Below are positions 9,040-16,473 of a stretch of DNA of 64,000 nt, one piece after another. This DNA is from JAJAZB01 sp965249815 (GTDB lineage Bacteria > Bacteroidota > Bacteroidia > Cytophagales > Spirosomataceae). Every line of letters starts with the position of its first letter. The stretch's first letter is position 1. Under the pieces are notes generated by a model, which had not been told where the DNA came from, made no database searches, and worked only from the letters and a program-made list of their open reading frames with translations. The position numbers were made by a program, and so were the translations under genes. Where the stretch lies: NCBI GenBank assembly GCA_965249815.1, contig CBDFMV010000003.1, positions 2,046,001 to 2,110,000 of the forward strand, in the 5' to 3' direction.

Positions 9040-10185
9040 ATGAAACGCTTGCTGCTTTTCGCCTGTACGCTTCCCGTGTTCGCGCTTCGCGCCCAAACCC
9101 CGCGTTTCGAGGCGCAGGTCATCGACAACCAGATTTCCATCGGCTACGGCCTGGCCATCGGCGACGTGGACGGCGACCGAAAGCCCGACATTTTGCTGGC
9201 CGACAAAACCGAGTTCGTCTGGTACCGAAATGGCGACTGGAAGCGCTTCGTGATGGCCCGGAACCTGACGCCCCAGGACAACGTCTGCATCGCCGCCCGC
9301 GACCTCGACGGCGACGGAAAAGTCGAAGTGGCCGTCGGCGCGGGCTGGGACCCCTCGCAAACCCGCGATCCGGGTAAATCGGGGGCGGTGTTTTACCTGA
9401 TTCGCCCGAAAGACCCAACGCAGTTGTGGGAACCCGTCCGGTTGCACCACGAGGTCACCACGCACCGGATGCGCTGGGCGAAAACGGGGCCGAACCAGTT
9501 CCAGCTCATCGTGGTGCCGCTCCACGGGCTGAACAACGAAAACGGCCAGGGGCCGGGCGTGCGGATTTACGGTTACGAACTGCCGAAAGACGTGCGCCAG
9601 ACCTGGCCGCTCCGCCTCGTGGATTCGACGATGCACATTACGCACAATTTTGAAATCTGGGAAGACGGCCCGCAGACGCGGCTGCTGGTGGGCGGCAAGG
9701 AAGGCGGGCGGGTGTTTTCCTGGCAAAAAAATCGCTGGCAACCGGAGCGGTGGCTGGAGCAGGGGATGGGCCTGAGTGAGGTGCGGCGGGGCAGTGGAAC
9801 CGGCGGTAAGACGTTCGTGGCGGCGGTGTTGCCGTTTCACGGTAACCAACTGGTGGTTTTGGAGGAGAACGACGCCAAAAACCTGCTGACCGACAAACTC
9901 GCCCAGGGCCACGCCCTGGTGACGGGGGATTTCCTGAAAACGGGCCGCTCGCAGGTGGCCGTCGGGTGGCGAATGCCCAACGGCGACAAGAAATTCGGCG
10001 TCCGCCTCTGGGTGCCGGATGGAAACGGTACCTGGACGGAAAACAGCGTGGACGACCGCATTCCGATGGCCTGCGAAGACCTCCAGGCCGCCGACCTCGA
10101 CGGCGACGGCGACCTGGATTTGATTGCTTCGGGCCGGGCCACGCTCAACCTACTCGTGTACTGGAATAAGTCGGAAAAGCCGTAA
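9040..10185 (+). CDS. Secreted VCBS/FG-GAP repeat beta-propeller protein
   Basis: 381 residues after choosing the ATG at 9040, which opens a signal peptide (MKRLLLFACTLPVFALRAQ); the longer upstream frame runs back through the previous gene. Asp-rich calcium-binding FG-GAP/VCBS loops are visible: GDVDGDRKPD, RDLDGDGKVE and ADLDGDGDLD, spaced as blades of a propeller. Probably an exported binding or scaffold protein. No catalytic motif is seen, and there is no C-terminal sorting domain. Confidence 0.82.
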   Translation: MKRLLLFACTLPVFALRAQTPRFEAQVIDNQISIGYGLAIGDVDGDRKPDILLADKTEFVWYRNGDWKRFVMARNLTPQDNVCIAARDLDGDGKVEVAVGAGWDPSQTRDPGKSGAVFYLIRPKDPTQLWEPVRLHHEVTTHRMRWAKTGPNQFQLIVVPLHGLNNENGQGPGVRIYGYELPKDVRQTWPLRLVDSTMHITHNFEIWEDGPQTRLLVGGKEGGRVFSWQKNRWQPERWLEQGMGLSEVRRGSGTGGKTFVAAVLPFHGNQLVVLEENDAKNLLTDKLAQGHALVTGDFLKTGRSQVAVGWRMPNGDKKFGVRLWVPDGNGTWTENSVDDRIPMACEDLQAADLDGDGDLDLIASGRATLNLLVYWNKSEKP

Positions 10186-10218
10186 ATTTGAAAACGCCCC
10201 ACCACTCCTTAACCAAGA

Positions 10219-10629
10219 ATGATTTCCAAGAAAGCCAAATACGCCCTCAAGGCCCTCAAGGTGCTGGCGCGCGAGTACGAGCATCGCCGCCCGGTGCTGA
10301 TCTCGACCATTGCCGAACGGGAAAAGATTCCCAAGAAATTTCTCGAAGCCATTCTTCTCGACCTGCGCAACCACGGCGTGTTGCAAAGCCAGAAGGGCAA
10401 AGGCGGCGGGTACCTGCTCCGCGTACCGCCCGGCGAGGTGACGTTTTCGCGCGTCATGCGCATCATCGACGGACCCATCGCGCCCACGCTGTGCGTGTCG
10501 CTCTACTTCTACGGCCGCTGCGACGACTGCGCCGACGAGCAAACCTGCACCCTCCGCACGGTGATGGAAAGCTGGCGCGACGCCAACCTGGCGGTTTTGG
10601 ATAAAAAAACGTTGGTGGACTTGCTGTGA
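10219..10629 (+). CDS. Rrf2-family transcriptional regulator
   Basis: 136 residues. An N-terminal winged helix (MISKKAKYALKALK..., recognition region KKFLEAILLDLRNHGVL, wing GGGYLL) is followed by a segment with four cysteines (CVSLYFYGRCDDC...C, about residues 93-113) in the position where IscR/NsrR-type members bind an Fe-S cluster, so redox or NO/iron sensing is likely. Its TGA abuts the heptamer array at 10630. Confidence 0.88.
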   Translation: MISKKAKYALKALKVLAREYEHRRPVLISTIAEREKIPKKFLEAILLDLRNHGVLQSQKGKGGGYLLRVPPGEVTFSRVMRIIDGPIAPTLCVSLYFYGRCDDCADEQTCTLRTVMESWRDANLAVLDKKTLVDLL

Positions 10630-10697
10630 AATGATGAATGGAGAATACTGAATGATTAGAGACCTGCCTTTCATTCAGCATTCATCATTCGGCATTT
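10630..10697. repeat. Heptamer-array inverted repeat between Rrf2 gene and gldE
   Basis: The left arm (10630-10658) is built of 7-bp units ending GAAT; the right arm (about 10671-10697) is the reverse complement of the same word. The arms match except that the left has exactly one extra 7-base unit. The left array starts at the Rrf2 stop codon; on the other strand the last Glu codon and TGA of gldE lie inside the right array. Confidence 0.88.
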
Positions 10698-12088
10698 TCT
10701 TCCTTCTTCTCCACCGGCTGTACCACCACCCGCACGCGCTTGATGCGGCGGTTGTCGGCGGAAATGATCCGGAACTGAAACTTGTCGAACGAAATCTCTT
10801 CGTTGGCCTTCGGCAACCGGGCGAACAGTTCGAGCAGCAGTCCGCCGAGCGATTCGCTCTCGCCGCGCACTTTCTCGAACACGTCCAACTCCACGTTGAG
10901 CACTTTGCAGAACGTCACGAGCGAGGTTTTGCTCTCAAACACGTAGGTGTTTGCATCGAGCCGGGTGTAATCCACTTCTTCCTCGTCCGACTCGTCGCGG
11001 ATTTCGCCCACGATTTCTTCGATGATGTCCTCCATCGTCACCAGCCCTTCGGTTTCGCCGTACTCGTTCACCACGATGGCCATGTGGACGCGCTTCTCCT
11101 GGAAATCGTACAGCAGGTCGTCGATTTTTTTGTTTTCGGGGATGAAATACGGCGGGCGGATAAGTTGTTGCCAGGCGAAATCTTCCAGTCGGTCGAGGTG
11201 CGGCAACAGATCTTTGATGTACAGCGTCCCTTCGATTCTGTCGAGCGTTTCTCTGAAAACCGGCACCCGCGAATAACCCGACTTGTTGATTTTATCCATC
11301 AGTTCGTGAAAATCCAGCTCGACGTCGAAGGCCGTGATGTCCATGCGGGTGCGCATGATTTGCCGCGCCGCGATGGTGCTGAAATTGACGATGCCGCGTA
11401 AAATTTCTTTCTGTTCCGCCGAGGTGCCCTGGCCCGTCGTGATTTCGAGGGCGTGGCTGAGTTCTTCGGCAGTGAGGGTGTAGCCCTTGCGCTGGACGCG
11501 CTTTTCAATCACGTTGCTGATGCTCATCAGCGGTACCGAAATGGGCCGGAATGCCTTCGTGGCGAAATCAATCAGTGGCGTGGTGTAGCGCAGAAACCGC
11601 AGGTTGTTCTGGTTGGCCCAGACTTTGGGAATCAACTCGCCGAAAAAGACGATGACAAACGTCACGCCGACAGTCTGTACCAGCACGCTCACCCACTTTT
11701 CGACGCCCTCGCCCAGCACCTGGCTGCTCAGGTACGCCGTGATGGTAACGAAGGTGATGTTGAGTAAATTCGTGAATATCAGGAGCGTAGCCAGCAGGAG
11801 TTGGGGCCGGTCGAGCAACTGGCTGATTTTGCGCTCGGCGGCGGAATCGCTCTCGCGGCACTGGGCGCGCTCATCGACCGACAGGGAAAAAAAGGCCACT
11901 TCCGACCCGGCGACGACGGCCGAAAGCGCCAGTAAAATAAGCAGGATGAAACCGTTGATGAGGTAGGCGGACAGCGGCAGGTCGGTCACGTCGGCGAGTA
12001 CCATGACCAGCCGCCCGAGCGTCGGAAGGGGGTCCGTCGCGGCGGGGTCGCCGGACAACTCGCCCGGCGCGGTAAGGGGTGGTTCCAA
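10685..12088 (-). CDS. gldE: GldE-type CNNM/CBS-domain membrane protein
   Basis: 467 residues. An N-terminal DUF21/CNNM membrane domain has several hydrophobic helices (about 35-230), followed by two CBS domains (about 245-365, with EYGETEGLVTMEDIIEEIVG) and a C-terminal CorC/HlyC domain. Members are CorC-like ion transport proteins; in Bacteroidota the copy next to ssb is gldE, linked to gliding and type IX secretion, and the ssb neighbour supports that name. gldD, which usually follows, is absent. The start used is a TTG; an ATG at 12004 would give 439 residues. The last codons lie inside a heptamer array. Confidence 0.8.
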   Translation of the reverse strand: MEPPLTAPGELSGDPAATDPLPTLGRLVMVLADVTDLPLSAYLINGFILLILLALSAVVAGSEVAFFSLSVDERAQCRESDSAAERKISQLLDRPQLLLATLLIFTNLLNITFVTITAYLSSQVLGEGVEKWVSVLVQTVGVTFVIVFFGELIPKVWANQNNLRFLRYTTPLIDFATKAFRPISVPLMSISNVIEKRVQRKGYTLTAEELSHALEITTGQGTSAEQKEILRGIVNFSTIAARQIMRTRMDITAFDVELDFHELMDKINKSGYSRVPVFRETLDRIEGTLYIKDLLPHLDRLEDFAWQQLIRPPYFIPENKKIDDLLYDFQEKRVHMAIVVNEYGETEGLVTMEDIIEEIVGEIRDESDEEEVDYTRLDANTYVFESKTSLVTFCKVLNVELDVFEKVRGESESLGGLLLELFARLPKANEEISFDKFQFRIISADNRRIKRVRVVVQPVEKKEENAE

Positions 12089-12111
12089 AATGGAGGGGTT
12101 AGGTGAACAAT

Positions 12112-12194
12112 CGGGTTGCCGGATTATTGGTTACTAAGTTATTGGGTTTTTCGCCAAAAAAACCAGCAACCCGTTAACCAATAATCCGGCCACC
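12112..12194. repeat. Word-array inverted repeat between ssb and gldE
   Basis: Arms share a perfect 15-bp core (CCGGATTATTGGTTA, 12119-12133, and its complement near 12175-12189), extended imperfectly by TTATTGG-like units. It fills nearly the whole gap between the ssb stop and the gldE start. Confidence 0.82.
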
Positions 12195-12198
12195 GACC

Positions 12199-12642
12199 TT
12201 AAAACGGCAAATCGTCGCCGCCCACGGCTTCGGCTGGGGCCGGAGTGGCCGGTTGAGCGGCGGGTCGGTTGGCAGCGGGCGGGGCCGCCGGGTTGCGGGC
12301 CTCGCCGTCGGAGCGGCTGGCGATCAGGTTCAGGTCGAGCGCCCGCACCCGCAACGTGGTGCGTTGCTTGCCCTCCCGGTCGGTGTATTCTTCCATCCGC
12401 AGGCGCCCTTCGATGTACACCGGATCGCCTTTCTTGAGGTACTGCTCGGCCACGTCGGCCAGGCGGTCCCAGGCTTCCACCCGAAACCACGTCGTCAGTT
12501 CAATCTGGTTGCCTTCTTTGTCTTTGGTGGGCTCGGACGTGGCCACCGAAAAGTCCACTACTTTGCTGCCGCTGGGCAGGGTGCGGGTTTCCGGGTCGCG
12601 GCCCAGGTAGCCCATCAGGGTGATTTTGTTTACAGAACGCAT
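12199..12642 (-). CDS. ssb: Single-stranded DNA-binding protein
   Basis: 147 residues. The OB fold (NKITLMGYLGRDPETR..., TTWFRVEAWDRLADVAEQYLKKGDPVYIEGRL) occupies about residues 5-107, followed by a Pro/Ala-rich linker and the acidic C-terminal tip GGDDLPF that docks partner proteins. Complete and typical. In Bacteroidota mutY usually lies directly upstream; here a 17.7-kb element has been inserted into that gap, and one end of it touches the ssb promoter. Confidence 0.96.
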   Translation of the reverse strand: MRSVNKITLMGYLGRDPETRTLPSGSKVVDFSVATSEPTKDKEGNQIELTTWFRVEAWDRLADVAEQYLKKGDPVYIEGRLRMEEYTDREGKQRTTLRVRALDLNLIASRSDGEARNPAAPPAANRPAAQPATPAPAEAVGGDDLPF

Positions 12643-12663
12643 AGCAGGTAGAAAATTTAGGTT

Positions 12664-12694
12664 TAAAAATAAGAAGATTTTCGCTCAAAACAAA
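12664..12694 (-). promoter_or_regulatory. ssb promoter, with its -33 box inside the attachment core
   Basis: Read on the minus strand, TTTG (12694-12691) and TATTTTTA (12671-12664) are separated by 19 bases, matching the TTTG / TAnnTTTG promoter with one mismatch. The leader to the ssb ATG is about 15-20 bases. The TTTG is the first four bases of the 17-bp att repeat, so either junction supplies it. Confidence 0.5.
12678..12694. repeat. attL, left copy of the 17-bp attachment repeat
   Basis: TTTTCGCTCAAAACAAA, identical to 30410-30426. It lies 36 bases upstream of the ssb start and about 190 bases from the integrase start. Confidence 0.82.
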
Positions 12695-12887
12695 AACACC
12701 TACTTCACGCCCGTTTCTGCCCTGTTCAGTGTCAGTTATTAACCAGAAATTACCTCTTATTCAACGAGTTTAACCGGGTGGGCATTCCGTGCGGTACAAA
12801 AAGGTACAGGCTTGCTTTATGCTATTTTCTGTACCTAAATCCGCAACCGCCGATGCTCAACCCAGTAAAATGCATTACAACAATCGT

Positions 12888-14078
12888 ATGCGCCTATCAG
12901 TGCGTTTCAAAATCCGCCGTTCAAAATCTTCCCATTCATCAGCCGTGGTTTATTGCAGAATCAGTGTCAACGGCATTGCGGCCACCGACTTCAGCACGGG
13001 CATTCGCGCCGATGCCGAACGTTGGAACAGCAAGCTTCAACGTATAGCCGGGAACGGGCGCGAAGTCGCCGCCGATAACGACACGTTGACGAGCATCCGG
13101 GCTGACCTGGTTGAGTTGTTCAATTCAGCCAGGCGGACGGGCAAGCCCTTCGGGGCGGCTGACCTACGGAGCGCGTACCTGCAAAAAAGCGATTCCGTAC
13201 CTACGTTCCTGCAATGTTTTGGCCGGGTGGTCGCCGCCCGTTCGGGCAAGCGCCGCACCACGCCCAGGGCATTTGAGCAGGTACGGGATAAAGTGGCGGT
13301 GTTTCTGTCAACCAAAAACCGGCGGGACGTGGTGCTTTCGGAATTGACCGACGAACTACTTATTGAGTTACAAGATTATTGGTGTTCGACGTTGAAAAAC
13401 AGTACAGTCAATCAGTACCAATCGTACGTTTGCGCGGCCCTGGATTGGGCATTTCACGAAGGATATACACGCAAAAATTTCGGGGCCAAGTTGGGCCGGT
13501 TGGCCGTGATCGACAAAGAACTTTTGTACCTGGAAGAAAGTGAGGTAGCCGCGATCCGGAAATTCCGGTACGGGTCGAAAACGCTTTGTGACGTGGCGGC
13601 GTGTTTTCTCGCACAATGTTACACCGGGCTGGCTTACTCCGACTTGCGGGCGTTTCGCCCCGCTACCCACGTCAGGACAAGCCCACGGGGTACGGGGTTG
13701 ATTCAGTACCAACGGACGAAAAACAGCCGGTTGTTCACCATTCCCGTTTTGGAACCCATGCAGCGGCTACTGGAAAAATACCCCGCTGGCTTCCCCGTGC
13801 CGCCGCTGCCGGAGTACAACAACCTGATCCGGATCGTGGGCGAAATGGCGGGGTGTGCTGAACCGGAGAAACTTACTTCGCACGTTGGCCGGAAAACGGC
13901 AGGGGTGTTCCTGCTCAACAACGACGTGCCGATAGAAACGGTTTCGGCGATTCTGGGGCATTCAAAGGTAGCCACTACCCAACGCCACTACGCCCGCGTG
14001 CTGACGGGCAAAATTGAGCGTGATACGGCCCACTTGATGCCGCGCCCCGTTAAGGCCAAAATTGAAGAAGCGGTTTGA
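12888..14078 (+). CDS. int: Tyrosine recombinase (phage-type integrase)
   Basis: 396 residues from the ATG at 12888; a GTG at 12789 would add 33 residues that look non-coding. An N-terminal arm-binding domain of the Bacteroidota type (RISVNGIAATDFSTGIRADAERW) and a SAM-like core-binding domain precede the catalytic domain. Catalytic residues: Arg in CYTGLAYSDLRAF, HVGR (His-x-x-Arg), LGHS and the Tyr nucleophile in HYARV. It points inward from attL and should catalyse integration and excision. A separate small HTH protein (25679) is a possible excisionase. Confidence 0.93.
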   Translation: MRLSVRFKIRRSKSSHSSAVVYCRISVNGIAATDFSTGIRADAERWNSKLQRIAGNGREVAADNDTLTSIRADLVELFNSARRTGKPFGAADLRSAYLQKSDSVPTFLQCFGRVVAARSGKRRTTPRAFEQVRDKVAVFLSTKNRRDVVLSELTDELLIELQDYWCSTLKNSTVNQYQSYVCAALDWAFHEGYTRKNFGAKLGRLAVIDKELLYLEESEVAAIRKFRYGSKTLCDVAACFLAQCYTGLAYSDLRAFRPATHVRTSPRGTGLIQYQRTKNSRLFTIPVLEPMQRLLEKYPAGFPVPPLPEYNNLIRIVGEMAGCAEPEKLTSHVGRKTAGVFLLNNDVPIETVSAILGHSKVATTQRHYARVLTGKIERDTAHLMPRPVKAKIEEAV

Positions 14079-14132
14079 AAAATCACCGCCCGCTGCCTTA
14101 TCTTTCGAGCGTAAACCAAACCAATTTATCAC

Positions 14133-14549
14133 ATGAAAACCGCCTTTTTTTCCGCTCTTGTGTTTTGCTTTGCCTTGCTGGGATGCTCCAAGAAAAGCGA
14201 CCCAGCGCCTGTGCCGCCCGTGGATTTGGTGGCGCGCATCAGTGGTACTTACCAGGTTAATCGACTCGAATACAACAACGTGGTTGCGTTTCTGCCAAGT
14301 AAGGGTATTTCAATGGGTTTGAAAATTACGAGCCTAAACGGTGCCTTCGACCGCGCATCGTGTTTAACGACCTACACGAACAACGGCAAAACAGACACGG
14401 CAACAGAGGTTTATGATTTGAAGCAATCGCGGCAAATTGTCGAACTTTGGACTGCTGGCGAGAAGGCCGGTGAATGGGCTGACAACCAAATAGCCCTGAG
14501 GTACATTTCTCCTGACGGTAATAAATCAAGCCTTGTGGCTACCAAATAA
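14133..14549 (+). CDS. Small lipoprotein, possible lysogenic cargo
   Basis: 138 residues with signal peptide and lipobox LLGC (Cys 19) followed by SKKSDPAP. The rest resembles a small lipocalin-like beta domain and is distantly like the lipoprotein at 57758 (CGKKSDDPAP...SGTYQ/EGTWK). It is transcribed away from the structural genes, immediately after the integrase, so it may be expressed from the prophage as a conversion or superinfection-exclusion gene. That function is inference. Confidence 0.7.
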   Translation: MKTAFFSALVFCFALLGCSKKSDPAPVPPVDLVARISGTYQVNRLEYNNVVAFLPSKGISMGLKITSLNGAFDRASCLTTYTNNGKTDTATEVYDLKQSRQIVELWTAGEKAGEWADNQIALRYISPDGNKSSLVATK

Positions 14550-14607
14550 TATTCCGAAAACGCTCGATTGACCTGGTTAGGGTTCAGTATATTATTTGGT
14601 AAAAAAC

Positions 14608-14636
14608 AAAAAACCCGGCCAACAGCCGGGTTTTTT
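14608..14636. terminator. Bidirectional terminator separating int/lipoprotein from the late operon
   Basis: A-rich left flank, stem CCCGGC / GCCGGG (14614-14619, 14625-14630), 5-base loop, then TTTTTT. It works on either strand and lies between convergent genes. Confidence 0.85.
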
Positions 14637-14669
14637 CGTGCTTACTGAAAAATCACTAAAACCTATTCT

Positions 14670-15437
14670 TCAATTCTCCTTTTTCTTTTTGAGCAGCAGG
14701 CCACCCAGCAGCAGGCCACCCAGCACCCACGAAAGCGAACCGTTGACCGTAGCCGGTTGGAGCGGCCCCCACACGGCCCTTAGTTGCGCCACCGTTGCCG
14801 GGTATTGGCAGGTTTCCATCGCGTCGATACCGTCGTCAGCTTTGTAGGTGTATGACGGCGACGAAATAACTTGTAAGACGGTTTCCCGTACCAATTTCCG
14901 GTTCTGTAAATTGTAGTACAGCCCGGAAACGTCGTTGGCCGATGCCGTCATCAGGTTGTTCACAGCCCCGCCCAACAATTGACTGCCAAGCGTTCCCACG
15001 CCCTGAAGCCCCGGAATCGCATCTACTGTTTTCACCGCTTCGGCAAAAAGGGATAGCGGCAAAATTTCGAGGTTTCGCTTTTTCAGCCCGTCCGCTAAAT
15101 TCTGCATATCCTTCGCGTAGGCGTCAATCTGAGCAGCTAACAGCGTACGCAGATTGTCCAGCGTATCGGCCTGGGTAGGGGGTGGGTTGTCGCCGCCCCG
15201 CTTCACTTTGCCCACGTCGGACGGGCGGCACGCGTAGCGCGGATCGGACGGGTCGTTGTAGCGGCTCTGACTCACGTACACCACTTGCCCGGTTGCCGGG
15301 TTGTACTGAACGCCGGTCGTGGTTTCCGAGCGCGGATTGCGGGTGCCAACGCCCACCGTGCCCACGGGCACGGTTTGCGCCGGTTCCCCGGGTGGGGTGG
15401 TGGGTGTCGAGCCGGGCCGGGTGTAGTTTGAGGGCAT
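14670..15437 (-). CDS. Element protein with C-terminal membrane anchor
   Basis: 255 residues from MPSNYTRPG (ATG two bases after the preceding gene's stop). The N-terminal 100 residues are Pro/Thr/Gly-rich and probably disordered; the middle is helical (LDNLRTLLAAQIDAYAKDMQNL); the end is one hydrophobic helix followed by KKKKEN, predicting a protein held in a membrane by its C-terminus with a positive cytoplasmic tail. Last gene of the minus-strand late operon. Not recognised; perhaps a virion membrane protein or minor spike. Confidence 0.6.
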   Translation of the reverse strand: MPSNYTRPGSTPTTPPGEPAQTVPVGTVGVGTRNPRSETTTGVQYNPATGQVVYVSQSRYNDPSDPRYACRPSDVGKVKRGGDNPPPTQADTLDNLRTLLAAQIDAYAKDMQNLADGLKKRNLEILPLSLFAEAVKTVDAIPGLQGVGTLGSQLLGGAVNNLMTASANDVSGLYYNLQNRKLVRETVLQVISSPSYTYKADDGIDAMETCQYPATVAQLRAVWGPLQPATVNGSLSWVLGGLLLGGLLLKKKKEN

Positions 15438-15439
15438 CG

Positions 15440-15796
15440 TTACAAAAATTGAAAAGCCACTTTCAGCACGGCCAACGCCAGCAACGTACCGATGCCGCCC
15501 CGCTTCACACCTACCCAAATGCCGGAGCGCCGGGCAACCTTCACCGCCCGCGAGGTGCTGTCCTGGTAAATCCGCCGGTCGAGCAGCCGGGCGTTTTCCA
15601 GGTTGCGAATAAGCCGCCCCTGGGTGGTGGTGTCAGCCTTCAGCGAGTCAACGCGCCGGGTCGCTTTTTCGCCCCACCGGAGCGCCGCGTTCAACTTCAT
15701 TTCGCAACTCACGGGCAAGGGCTGAATCAGTTGCGAAAAGACTTGCGAGGCTGTCAGGGTGGATATTGTCAACGACAGAATCAATAAGCGTTTCAT
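15440..15796 (-). CDS. Spanin-like inner partner: signal/TM N-terminus, hydrophobic C-terminus
   Basis: 118 residues from MKRLLILSL; an upstream in-frame start at 15820 is possible. An N-terminal hydrophobic segment (to about 21), a charged helical middle with heptad character (ATRRVDSLKADTTTQGRLIRNLENARLLDRR) and a hydrophobic C-terminus (GIGTLLALAVLKVAFQF). Its first about 150 bases overlap, in another frame, the end of the lipoprotein gene upstream, the layout of Rz/Rz1 spanin genes. A lysis role is inference from layout and topology. Confidence 0.5.
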   Translation of the reverse strand: MKRLLILSLTISTLTASQVFSQLIQPLPVSCEMKLNAALRWGEKATRRVDSLKADTTTQGRLIRNLENARLLDRRIYQDSTSRAVKVARRSGIWVGVKRGGIGTLLALAVLKVAFQFL

Positions 15797-15947
15797 TGTA
15801 GCGGCGTTTGGAAAGTTCATCCTTCAGGACTTCGCGTTGGGTGTCGAGCGTGGCGCGCTGTTCCTGCGCGCTGGGGTGGTGTTTGCAGCTTACCACGGCC
15901 CACCCAGCCAGGGCCAACAGCAGGGTAATTCGTTGCAAAGCTCTCAT
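15648..15947 (-). CDS. Small lipoprotein, spanin-like outer partner
   Basis: 99 residues from MRALQR, whose ATG overlaps the previous stop (ATGA). Signal sequence LLLALAGWAVVSC with lipoprotein Cys at about 20, then a charged coiled-coil-like stretch (QRATLDTQREVLKDELSKR). It overlaps the next gene by about 150 bases in a different frame. A lipoprotein nested against a membrane-anchored coiled-coil protein resembles o-spanin/i-spanin pairs, although the order differs from lambda. Confidence 0.55.
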   Translation of the reverse strand: MRALQRITLLLALAGWAVVSCKHHPSAQEQRATLDTQREVLKDELSKRRYNETLIDSVVDNIHPDSLASLFATDSALARELRNEVERGAPVGRKSDPAR

Positions 15948-16150
15948 GGGGTGGGTGGGGTTGGCGGTTGCGGGTCGCGGGCTTTGAAGGCACGGCGGGC
16001 GGTTTCGGCGAGAATTGCAATGATCAGCGCCTTCACGCCGTCGTTCAGGCGGGGCAAATAACTGACTCCGAGAATGCAGAGCAGGGCCAAAAACCCAAGT
16101 TGCGACGTACGCGGGTGGCAAATAATTCGGTCGAAAAAGCGGTGTATCAT
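15944..16150 (-). CDS. Small membrane protein, holin-like
   Basis: 68 residues with two hydrophobic stretches (LGFLALLCILGVSYL and ALIIAILAETA) and a Pro-rich tail. ATGA overlap with the lipoprotein gene shows translational coupling. Size and topology fit a small holin, and its place beside the spanin-like pair supports a lysis cassette, but no family is recognised. Confidence 0.5.
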   Translation of the reverse strand: MIHRFFDRIICHPRTSQLGFLALLCILGVSYLPRLNDGVKALIIAILAETARRAFKARDPQPPTPPTP

Positions 16151-16197
16151 GGGAAAGGTGGGTTAGGGCGCGCCGCTCCCGGCACACGTTCAGTATC

Positions 16198-16461
16198 TTA
16201 TTTGGTACTGGTCGACCGTTCCGAGCGGGCGGCGGCGGCGCGTTCCTTGCGTAATTTGAGAATGGTCAGAATCTTGTCGTAAATGCTCAATCCCAAAAAA
16301 CAGATTGTAAGGCAGGACGTGATCAGTACTGGAATGCTTTCAAAACCCAGCACCGACAAATAAATGATGTGCGCCCCGTGCGCGCCCTTCGTGAACAGCA
16401 CCGTGAAGCGTAAAAGGATGTTGGCGGCAAAAACCTGGAAATACTCAAAGGCGGTTTTCAT
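16198..16461 (-). CDS. Small membrane protein with two to three helices, holin-like
   Basis: 87 residues from the ATG at 16461; a TTG four codons upstream is possible. Hydrophobic helices at about 5-20, 32-50 and 55-72, then a basic tail (LRKERAAAARSERS). It lies between the beta-helix gene and the small membrane protein gene. The architecture suits a phage holin; not recognised by family. Confidence 0.5.
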   Translation of the reverse strand: MKTAFEYFQVFAANILLRFTVLFTKGAHGAHIIYLSVLGFESIPVLITSCLTICFLGLSIYDKILTILKLRKERAAAARSERSTSTK

Positions 16462-16473
16462 GGGTAGTTTCAA

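Noticed and set aside
10630..10697. Arrays considered as ordinary rho-independent terminators only
   Set aside because: Stems may terminate, but many lack T-runs, lie between tandem genes, and the 7/8-bp periodicity is not explained by termination.
15818..16187. Long upstream extension of the 99-residue lipoprotein frame
   Set aside because: It would overlap the 68-residue membrane protein and hide the ATGA coupling and signal peptide.
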